The translations under genes were made by a program, and so were the position numbers. Source: Adiantum capillus-veneris (taxonomy: Eukaryota > Streptophyta > Polypodiopsida > Polypodiales > Pteridaceae). Taken from it: DNA of 64,000 bases. The stretch lies in assembly GCA_014529385.2 (NCBI GenBank), contig CM043970.1, positions 45,908,279 to 45,972,278 on the forward strand, given 5' to 3'. Below the pieces are notes generated by a model, which was given only the letters and a program-made list of their open reading frames with translations, was not told where the DNA came from and did no database searches. Below, in pieces: positions 19,975-29,000 of this stretch. Each line of letters begins with the position of its first letter. The stretch's first letter is position 1.

Positions 19975-22884
19975 TCAATAAAGTCCTGTCGTCTTGAGCA
20001 TCTGCAAATGTGATTCGTATCGTAGGTTGCCAATGGTCAAGGTTGGGCCGGATATTTTACTCTCGTGGGTGAAAAAGCCGGTGTAGAAAGCTTCTTCGAA
20101 TGTTTGCATGTGGAAGCTAGGCAAAAACATAATCCTCTGGTATAGGAGGTGCAGCACTTTTGGAGAAGGCTGCAATGAAAGATCATACATCATATCAGTC
20201 ACTGTGTCGGCCGTCGATAGTAGACTCGAGGTCGTGGCTTTATCTGGCGTGAACACTTCAATGCAAGCTAAGAGAGTCCTGCAAATTTTCTTGAGCATCT
20301 GACACGAAAGGTCAGGAGAGCCAGTAAAGAGCTTGATGGTGCCCGTTAGGGTTTTCACCATGTAGGCTTTACCTATTCTCTCTCCTGCCTTTGGTCCTGG
20401 CATCCTGGGATAATTAAGCCAATTTGGCTTCTTTTCTGCAATCCTGCCATGCTCTTTCCAGCTTCTGACTCTTGGCACTGGGCAGAAGGTTGCATCCTCC
20501 TGAATCTCCTTTGGTGCCTCTACCAAGTAGATGAGGTAGGCTGGGTATTTGTTCAGCCAACCTTTCCTCCATCTAGGCTGCGAATCTACAATCTTCTTTG
20601 ATTGTTCCTCTTTTGTGATGTCGCCTTCGTAAAGAGCGACATACTGCTCCTCCTCTATTCTCTTTTTCATTTTTATCACTTCAAACTTCATCAAAGGGAA
20701 AGGCAGGCTGGGTTGCATCCACTCTTCATGGAGCACTTTTGTGTCTAATCCCTGAAGTCTAATGGAGATTAGGAGTCTCCTCTCCCATTCCATTTCCGCC
20801 TTGCCACTCTCCTCTGTTGACTTTGCTATTTGGTCATGGAGCCTTTGTTCTTCTTCTTCAGAGATTCCTAAAGTCGAGGCCACCTCGTGAATTGGGGCCG
20901 GATCTTCAATTGTGGTTGCCTCTCCAGTTTCTGGTAGCTCTATGGCTGCTCCACCTGATTCTTCTTTTGGTGTCTCTGTCTCTCTTCTTTGTTGCTCTTG
21001 TAGATCTTGGAGCTGTTTGCGGAGGGTCTCATTCTCTTTTCTTAGTGTTTGATTTTCTAAAGTGAGCCTCTCCTCTGCTGCCAATGATCCCTTCGCAATG
21101 TGTAACCTTTGCACTTGCTCTAATCTTAGCTCTCTTTGTAAGCTTCGGACCTGGTCTTCCAGAGCTGGTACAAGAGCTCCCTCTTGTTCGGTTCCTGCTC
21201 TGCTAGCTCTAGGGGTAGTCCTGATTCTAGTGATTGTTCTTTCTTGGAGCGCGACTCTTTCCCTTAGCTCAATGAGCTCATCTTTAGCCGCCCCCAAGTC
21301 GTCTTCCATCCGCTCCCTTGCTTCCTGTGCACTTGTTACTTCTCTTGAAGCCTCGGCTAGCTGGAGTATCAAGCCGTCTCTCTCGTTTTCCGCATCGTAG
21401 AGTGATGCTTTATGACTTTCAGATTCAGTCATAGCATCCTCTAATTTCCTCTGCAACTTGGCTTCCCTTTGTTTGGCTGTCCCAATCTCCACTTCCTTTG
21501 CCTTGGATCTTTCTTTGATCTTGTTGAGCAGTTCATGCACCATGTGCATGTCTTTTTCATCTTCATCTGTCAACTCTAAATCTTTTTCGGCCACCACCTC
21601 CACTGGCTTCGGCTCTTCTAGTACGTTCTGCTCGTCCAATTTTTCATCACTTTCTTTTGTACTCTTTGTATTTTCCTCTGTCCCTCTCCGATCATTTCGT
21701 TTTTGTAGGGTGATCCCATAAACCGCCTCAAGGGCCTCTTCTTCAGTGTACCCTATCGCTACCAGATCCTCATAATCGTTTTTCTTTTGCTGAATTGGAT
21801 CTATCTCCTTTTCCTTGGTCCCGGCCTCCGGCTTTTTCATACCAGCCGTGTCCATCTCTACTGTGGTCTCTTCCACAATGATTTCCGTCTTCTTTGGGCT
21901 GGTTACATCAGTAAAGGAGGGCTGATTGTCCTCAGTCATCTTGGCTTTCCCTTTGTTTGCTTGCCCGTCTTTCTCTTGAGGTTCAGTAGACTCATCTACT
22001 TTCTTCTTCCCCTTGTCGTCCTTTTTCAGCTCAACTTTTAAAAGCTGTACTTCCTCTTCAGTGTATGGCTCGACAGGTTGCTGCTCCAGTATAGCCTCTG
22101 ACTCCTCATAAGCTCTAATATATTGATCATATTGATCAACATGTGGCCTGGCTGAGCTAGTTCCGACTTTAGTGGGGTCTGGCACCCACTTTTCTTCAAA
22201 GTCCCCCTTTAGAGCTCTTTTCGCTCTAAACTGCTCCACCAGCCTTTCCATTCTTGCCGCTTTCTGACTTTTGGTTTGCTTGGGAGCAACCTTCTTCTTT
22301 GCTTTCTTCATAAGCGGCTCATCCACATTCTCTTCAGGTTCTGAAACTATTTCTAGTTTCCTGCGTGCTCTTGTGGACGCCCTCTTGGATACTTCAGGCT
22401 GTTCTTCCTCCTCATCGGTTTCTCTAAGCCACTCATTCTGGGAGGGAACCTTTGGCCATTGATCTCTGGCTCCAATAGCTTCATAAGCTATTCTTGTCAG
22501 AACTTCAACTCCTCCTATATACTTTGGCTTCTCGTTGTGCATGGCAATTACTTGCTCGTGGATGTGTTGAGCGTAATTCACCTCTTTTGGCATATTGCTC
22601 TTCAATGCCCATGTGATGGTAGTTGCAATGGCATGGGGCGGTGTCGTATACTTTTGCGGTCTTTTACTGTAAATATAGAGAAATTGGTTGTACAGTCGGC
22701 AAAGGGTTGCCGCTCTTTGGTCTGCCATATCTCCATAAGTTGCATTCTGTTTCTTGGACCCATAAACCTCTATAGCCTCTCTTCTTTCCCTGACAGAGCT
22801 CCCTTTGTTGTTCAGCTTCAATGCATCTGCAATGAGCTGTGGAGTGATCTGTACCTCTACTTTCTCTCCATCTATTGTTGTCAA
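19975..22884 (-). CDS. Main part of E2 protein: N-terminal globular, charged, coiled-coil
   Basis: 969 open codons. Residues about 10-155 form a globular block (ITPQLIADALKLNN, YGDMADQRAATLCRLYNQ, YIGGVEVLTRIAYEAIG), similar in layout to the ORF1/plant-transposon-protein region of Athila elements (inference). Basic clusters (RARRKLE, KKAKKK) could be nuclear signals. A block near residue 375, DYEDLVAIGYTEEEALEAVY, resembles a UBA domain. Residues about 470-660 are strongly heptad-like with repeated E/R/L (ENQTLRKENETLRKQLQDL), a long coiled coil. The C-terminus is again globular (PRWRKGWLNKYPAYLIYLV). A frameshift separates it from the N-terminal piece 22895-23179. Role unknown. Confidence 0.75.
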   Translation of the reverse strand: MTTIDGEKVEVQITPQLIADALKLNNKGSSVRERREAIEVYGSKKQNATYGDMADQRAATLCRLYNQFLYIYSKRPQKYTTPPHAIATTITWALKSNMPKEVNYAQHIHEQVIAMHNEKPKYIGGVEVLTRIAYEAIGARDQWPKVPSQNEWLRETDEEEEQPEVSKRASTRARRKLEIVSEPEENVDEPLMKKAKKKVAPKQTKSQKAARMERLVEQFRAKRALKGDFEEKWVPDPTKVGTSSARPHVDQYDQYIRAYEESEAILEQQPVEPYTEEEVQLLKVELKKDDKGKKKVDESTEPQEKDGQANKGKAKMTEDNQPSFTDVTSPKKTEIIVEETTVEMDTAGMKKPEAGTKEKEIDPIQQKKNDYEDLVAIGYTEEEALEAVYGITLQKRNDRRGTEENTKSTKESDEKLDEQNVLEEPKPVEVVAEKDLELTDEDEKDMHMVHELLNKIKERSKAKEVEIGTAKQREAKLQRKLEDAMTESESHKASLYDAENERDGLILQLAEASREVTSAQEARERMEDDLGAAKDELIELRERVALQERTITRIRTTPRASRAGTEQEGALVPALEDQVRSLQRELRLEQVQRLHIAKGSLAAEERLTLENQTLRKENETLRKQLQDLQEQQRRETETPKEESGGAAIELPETGEATTIEDPAPIHEVASTLGISEEEEQRLHDQIAKSTEESGKAEMEWERRLLISIRLQGLDTKVLHEEWMQPSLPFPLMKFEVIKMKKRIEEEQYVALYEGDITKEEQSKKIVDSQPRWRKGWLNKYPAYLIYLVEAPKEIQEDATFCPVPRVRSWKEHGRIAEKKPNWLNYPRMPGPKAGERIGKAYMVKTLTGTIKLFTGSPDLSCQMLKKICRTLLACIEVFTPDKATTSSLLSTADTVTDMMYDLSLQPSPKVLHLLYQRIMFLPSFHMQTFEEAFYTGFFTHESKISGPTLTIGNLRYESHLQMLKTTGLY

Positions 22885-22894
22885 TGTGGCTTTC

Positions 22895-23179
22895 CTATTC
22901 TTGCAAGTCTGCCCTTTCCAGGTACCTGCTGATGTTCTCTGACCTGCTATAATCCACCAATTCTTGTGGGATCATCGGTATATCCACCGCTTGCCCTTGA
23001 GGATCTCTGAAAGTCCCCTGGTAGATCTTTATTCCCTCTTGTTCCAGTACTGCTTCCTCCACCCAAGTTTTGGTTGGCTTGAGGGTTTCTGCTGGAATGT
23101 CAAAGGGTTCTGCTTCTGCAAGAGCATCTTTGATTGTCGGTCTTTTTCTCTTCGTTGCCGATAACTTGGCGGAATCCAT
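22895..23179 (-). CDS. N-terminal piece of E2 protein (frameshifted)
   Basis: About 95 codons from ATG 23179, which has a good context (CCATGG); the open frame extends to a TTG at 23227. It contains KRKRPTIKDALAEAEPFDIP and ends YLERADLQE at a TAG at 22895. The downstream frame is readable a few bases past this point, so a one-base indel near 22890 splits what was one protein of about 1,070 residues. Directly upstream is the palindrome-bearing leader. Confidence 0.65.
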   Translation of the reverse strand: MDSAKLSATKRKRPTIKDALAEAEPFDIPAETLKPTKTWVEEAVLEQEGIKIYQGTFRDPQGQAVDIPMIPQELVDYSRSENISRYLERADLQE

Positions 23180-23345
23180 GGATCCTGTAACTCCAATTTC
23201 AGAAGTTAGCGTCTTTTTAGTACTCAAAGCCGAAATGAAGCTTTTAACTATTCAAATGACTTGAAAATTCAAACATGAGCTATTCAGGGCCTAAGGATGC
23301 AGGGTAGGTGAAAAAATATGCAAACTGGGCTCAAAATCATGCTGG

Positions 23346-24355
23346 AGACATCATACGCATATGATGTCTTTTGTGTCAAAATGACTTCATATTGGTTGTG
23401 CTTGTAGCTGATAGTGTATACATGAGTATCATATGCTTGGATTTGAGTTTGGATCCCATTTGGTCAAGTTTTGGCCAGTTTAGTCCAGATCAGGCTCTTG
23501 GCAAAATTTTGAAAGGGAATTGGATTTTATGATCCAAATTGGATAAAACTTGGTGGTTCACCTTCAAATGGCATGTAGATCCCTTCTGTTTGGTGGTTGA
23601 AGCCCTGAAGTGCCAAAATCACATAGTGAGACATCATACGCGTATGATGTCTTTTAGTGTATTTTTGGACCAAATTTCTCTATGAGCTTGGATATGGCTT
23701 TAGATAGGCTTATTCAGTGGATTTATGAATTTTGGATAGATTTTGGGTTAAAAATGGCTCTGGAGACATCATACGCGTATGATGTCTTTTTCATCAATTT
23801 TTCATGGGATTGGTTTTGTGGACTCCCCATGTACTAGTGAAGGACTGTCCCTACTCAAATCTTGGTTTGGACTTAAGTATGTTGGATTTGGGCTAAAATA
23901 GGCTTTGGATGAAGGATTTTCCCTCAATTGGGCTAATGGGGTGATCCACTTGACCAAATGGTTCCAAACTTCATTTGTAGCATGTATTAGATATATATAA
24001 TGGATGTATGATGACAAATGAGCAATTTTGGCTCTGTAAGTGCAAATAGACATCATACGCGTATGATGTCTTTTGTGTCAAAATGGTGCTTTTTGGTTCC
24101 AGATAGCTTGTAGATGTGTTAATCAACAATCCTACAAAGTTTCATTGAGTTTGGAGCTATTTTGACAAAATTAGGACCAAAAATCAATTTTATGGCCTAC
24201 TTTGCGTCTTTTTGGTTTTCCTTGGGTTTGCTAACTCCAATTCTCATGATACTTGGTTCATAGGATGTGATTAACATGTGTAATGAGGCTATGCACTCAA
24301 ATGTTGAAATGGATGTGAAAATCATGCTGTGAGACATCATACGCGTATGATGTCT
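23346..24355. repeat. Palindrome array B: 24-bp ACGCGT-centred palindromes
   Basis: The half-site is AGACATCATACG followed by its reverse complement. Perfect copies start at 23629, 23764, 24048 and 24332; the copy at 23346 has one change. Start-to-start distances are 283, 135, 284 and 284. It differs from array A only by C to A in the left arm and the matching G to T in the right arm. Flanks share phrases with array A (TTAAAAATGGCT upstream; AATGACTT downstream), so both derive from one repeat unit. Confidence 0.9.
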
Positions 24356-24464
24356 TTTCTTGAAATGTTGGTCTTTTTGTGCAAAGAATGCTTTGTGCTA
24401 GTGCCCTAAGCCCTGCTAACTAGTTTTCAACTTAAAAAGTCATCAGTTTAGCTAAAAAGCCCCC

Positions 24465-24737
24465 TTATAGGCATTTCAGTCTCCGAAGTCGTCTTTTTGC
24501 CTTGGAGTTGAATTTCTTCAACTTTTCTTCTCGAGAGTTGCATTTCCAGCTCATTGGATATGTTGTGAAGCCATCTGTTTGGTTGAACTTGACTTTGGCT
24601 TCCCGTTCTCCATCTTTTTCCAATTGGTTGCCTGAAAGCGTCTTTTTCACCATCGGTAAGTGAATCAGCTTTCTTTTGGGTTTTGCTTGCAAACATAAGT
24701 CATCCATGTATATTTGAGGCTGTTTGTGAAGTTTCAT
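24465..24737 (-). pseudogene. Short stretch reading I-Y-M-D-D-L-C, RT-like patch
   Basis: The frame includes QIYMDDLCLQAK. A 22-bp run here, around 24692-24713, is identical to the RT active-site region of E3 (around 29752-29773), but the surrounding residues show no RT similarity. It may be a small patch copied by template switching, or a residue of an older RT. Otherwise this stretch is unassigned. Confidence 0.3.
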
Positions 24738-25967
24738 GTCATTTGGTCGTCAATTTTAGCCGTTATGCCAAAATGACGCTTTGTGTGTCCGCAGCTGAAT
24801 TGGTTTTTCCGACCTACTTTCGGTGATCCAAAACCCGGAGATACTCCATGGTTGCATTGCCCTCGATGTTGTTAAGCTTCCTGAGAAGTTTTGTGTCGTT
24901 TCGACAACTTTTTTCTGTTTGCCTCTTGCAGGCTCTGTCGACCTAGGGTTTTTCAAGTCGTTCTTTCTCGAGCTTTGAGTGTTAGAAACCCATCTTCTAT
25001 GCTAGGGTAACCCACCTCTAAGTTCTTGCAAGGTTTGGGTAGGCGGTTGTGCCCCTACCTAGCGTTCTTTCCCATTCCCCGTCTGCTCTTGTTTCTTGGT
25101 TTTGGTTAGTTTTCGCGACAAAAGTTAACGATAAGCATCAAAAGCTTATGGCAACGAGTCTACCTCTCATGTCTGGTGTCCTCTGAGCTCTCGTAGCAGT
25201 CGTAGAAGGCGGTAGAAGGTCGGATGCTCCTGTGTGCTCTTTGCTCTCTCCAAGAAGGTAATAGTGGAAATGAGCTTGATAGTGAAGTGAAAAATACTTA
25301 ACTTCGGGCTTCCCGGATCACTTGTTACCAAATTTGACATGTGCTCCTATCTCGTCATGAAATGCACTTTAGGATTTGAAATTTCTCAATTTGGACTCCG
25401 TTTGACCTGTTTCTGAGAAATCTGTCCACTTTGCCAAAATTCTGTCATTTCGGGCTTTCCGCAACTTTCAGAATTGTACCCAATTTTTACCATGGGTTGC
25501 CCTTGTCATTAGGAAACATCACCGTCTATTCTTTTCTTTTTTCCAATCTCATTTCACCTGCTTTTTTATTTTTCTTTTACTTTTATCAAGAAAATCATAA
25601 AAAATAAAAGAAAATAGCAAATTGAAGCAAAAAAATTCCAAACATACACAATAAATAGCTGGTAACCCTGTGTATATGAATATACACTTATTTGTGATTT
25701 TTAGACTTGGATTACCACTTTTTTTTCACTTTTTTGCTCCAAAAACACTCTTATTTAGTGATATTTACACGTCTAGAGACCCAAATTCATCATTTGATCT
25801 CTTCTTGTTGCAAAATAAGGTATATAAGGGCATAAATATTATCAATATCCACAATCAAACATAAAAAATTACAAAATCATGTAAGACACTGCCCTTGTAA
25901 TATAATTTTTGTTTTTCTTTGTTTTTTGGCGCTTGTAGCTGCTTTGTAACTCCTGTATACCTGTATA
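24738..25967. other. Non-coding interval between E2 leader and E3
   Basis: No gene seen. Right half AT-rich. By position it should include the 3' LTR of E3 (to about 25967), but no second copy is present in the window, so its left limit cannot be set. Confidence 0.4.
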
Positions 25968-25982
25968 CCTCCCCCCCTCCTA
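25968..25982 (-). other. Polypurine tract of E3
   Basis: The minus strand reads AGGAGGGGGGGAGG 20 bp after the pol frame. It matches the tract at 2530-2543 in E1. Confidence 0.75.
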
Positions 25983-26002
25983 GTCTGAGTCCTCCCGGAC
26001 GA

Positions 26003-29000
26003 CTATGAAGTATCTGTGGGCGAAGCATTGTAGTTGTTTTGGTCGTAAGTTCCCAATGCAATTGCAGAGCGATGATACAACAGTCTTTCCAATAAAGCTG
26101 CTCTTTGTTTGATTGAAGGATTGGTGGTCGGGTTTTGGGTTGGTGATACTTCGGTAGTAGAATTAGTAGATGGATTCATCTTTACCTTGTTGTTCTTTTG
26201 CACAATCCAAATCTGCTTCCGCTTCGCTTGTGCTTGCCACAAACTCTTTGCGACCCAAACCTGCTTTGTCCTTTGTGGTGATTTCCTCGCCTTGAAATAC
26301 CTAGGAGTTTCCGTTGATTGTACTGAAGGGATTTCCTGTTTACAAATCTTTGGGATCCAAATTTGCTTGCTATAGCTTTGTGCCGTCATGAACTTCTTTG
26401 GAATCCAGATCTGTTTCACTGTCCTTGATTGTCTGGAATCACTCTGTTGTCTGGTATTGAAGACTCTGTTTTCCACCTTTGTGTTCTCTGGCACAACCTT
26501 TTTTGGTCTCCATACCAACTTTGACTCCGTTTTTTCCCAAGGTTGAGCTGTTATATTATTGCTTGTCTTCCTTATCCACTGTTGAGAATTCCTCGTTGAA
26601 GAGTAATCTGGTTGTAAAGAAACTTTTGGTTGCCATTGCTTCTTCTTTTTCTCTGGTTGTTGTTTACCTTTGTTGTTGGATTCGTCCTTTGGAGTTGGCT
26701 CTGCTCCTTTGGTGAACTTAACTGATTGACTTTCACCTTTGTATTTGATAAGCACTGATTTAGAAATCCAGTCAATCATTGCATTGTATTGTTTCTGCCA
26801 TGGTTGTCCTAGCAATAATGGTTGTTGTGTAGCTTGGTCTTCAACCACGTAAAACATATGAGGATACACATATTGGTTAATCTGTATATGTAAAACTGTG
26901 CATCCGACAGTTTTGATTGAATTCGCAGAGTAACTCTTTAACTCTTGCTTGGCAGTTTGTAGTTTAGTGTCATTTGTCAATTGTCTATACAAACTGAGTG
27001 AAAGTAGGTTAGCTTGAGCTCCTGAATCCAATAGTGCTCTGGCTTTGATTTGGTTGGTTCCTACTTTGCATTCAATGATGGGTTCTTCTTTGTCATTATC
27101 CATTTCTGTTATACTGACTGCGTTTATTCGTATTGCTCCTTCATTGCGCTGTTTCTGACGCAGTAGTCTTCTTTTCTCCATTTTTTCCTTCGCCTCGGCT
27201 TGCGCTTCCTCCACAATCATTTTCTTGTTCTGGACACGCAACTTTTCTTGATGTATTTTGAGAAGCATGTCTTGGGTTAGCGGCAAAAGATACTTTTTTA
27301 CTCTGCATCCACTAATCCAATTGGGCATTTCTTCTCCGTCTAATGTAGCAAGCTTGACGGCTCCACTTGGTGATAGATCTTTAATCACCAGAGGTCCCAT
27401 CCCTCGCTTTTTAAGATTCTTAGCATGCTGTTTCAGAGTGTAAACTAGGACATAGTCCCCAACCTTAAACTCTTTAGTCCGCACATGCTTATCAAAAAAT
27501 TCTTTTTGTCGCCTTTTTTGAGCGTAGATAGAAGCTACTGCTTTTAGGCGAAGCTCATCTAGCTTTTCCAGGTCATCTATTCTATCAGAGAGCTCGTGCC
27601 CTGTCCACTCTAGATCCTTAGCTACCCTTAAGGTTGAAATCAAGAATTCTATTGGTAAGATAGCATTTAGCCCAAAAACCATGTTATATGGGGTCGTTCC
27701 TATTGATGTTTTATATGCTACCCTATATGCCCATAATGTTGAATGCAACTTCTGGTCCCAGTCAGTTCTCGACTCAGATACAATCTTCGTAAGGACCGTG
27801 CATATGGTTTTGTTTGTTGCCTCAGCTTGTCCGTTTGCTTGTGGATGATACGGGGCTGATTTCCTATGGATTACCATGAATTCATCTAGAAGGATCTCTA
27901 TCACTTCATTTATAAAATGTGTGCCTCTATCACTCACAATTTCTATTGGCAATCCATATCGTACAAAGACGTATTCATATAGAAATTGTGCCGTGGTTAT
28001 GGCATCTGCTTTTTGAGTTGCCTTTGCTTCGACCCACTTTGTTAGATAGTCTGTAGCCACAATGATGTATTGTGCATGAGTCTTATATGCAGGAGGTGAA
28101 ATGGGTCCGACATAATCAATCCCCCATTTTGCAAAAGCTCTTGCCCCCATCATTGGTCTAAGCGGCATATCATCTCTTTTAAGTGGTACTTTGGTCCGCT
28201 GACAGTCATCGCACCGTTTAACGTATTCCTCAGCGTCCATATGTAATGTTGGCCACCATATTCCTGCGGCTAAGATAAGTTTTGCTGTCTTATCACCTAA
28301 GAAATGGCCTCCACCTACTCCTCCATGAGCTTGCTCTAGGATTATCACATACTCAGACTCTGATGCGCAAATCCTAAGCTGGTTGTCTTTACATCTCTTA
28401 TAGAGTTGATCTCCTATTAAAGAGTAATCTCTAGCTTCTGTCTCTACAGATTTCTGACGAGCTTTTGACGTTCCTTCTGGGAAAGTTCTATTTGTGAGAT
28501 AGTCAACAATATACTGACTCCATTCCGGAGCGATCATTATCTGATATAATGTCGAATACTCTGCTGGCGGTTTTGATGAACATACAATACATACAGTGAC
28601 ATATTCATGTATGCTTTCTTTCATTCTTGGCCAATAGACTCCCAATTGTAACAAATTCCTATATGTGTTCCTTCTTGAACAATGAAATGCACATTCCTGA
28701 ACATGTGCTTCGCGCAGATATATATTATATTCCTCAGGATTGATGCATAGTCGTAAAACATGATCATTTCCCAATTGATACAACCTTCCTGCAACCAATT
28801 GAAGATTCTTGGATTGCTGAATAGCAATATGTTTCTGGTTGTATTCTCCTCTATCGAACTCTCCTCCATAGGTTAATAGGTTAACGACATTTTGAGACCA
28901 CTTCGGTATCATTTCTATGTTGAACAAGTACGCGTCTGGCATGTCGTCATCTACTCCTATAGGGTCTTCTCCATTCGTCAATCGCGAAAGATGATCAGCT

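Larger units (their letters stand above)
18982..24355 (-). mobile_element. E2: LTR element encoding a single non-gag/pol protein
   Basis: Recognised from a 3' LTR (18982-19925), a polypurine tract (19926-19940), a stop codon only about 35 bp from that tract, one long coding region and a leader with palindromes. Neither gag nor pol is present, so it must have depended on another element for mobility. The polypurine tract and the CCGCGTTCATGTC flank match E1. I could not find the primer site or 5' LTR to the right; they seem lost. Confidence 0.65.

Noticed and set aside
20817-22462. Several plus-strand frames of 60-110 codons
   Set aside because: They are shadows of the long minus-strand E2 protein with its biased, Glu/Lys-rich codons.
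23346-24355. Palindromes as a 24-nt small RNA locus because of their exact length
   Set aside because: Length coincidence alone; no sequence feature distinguishes this from a protein-binding site, and no expression data are available.
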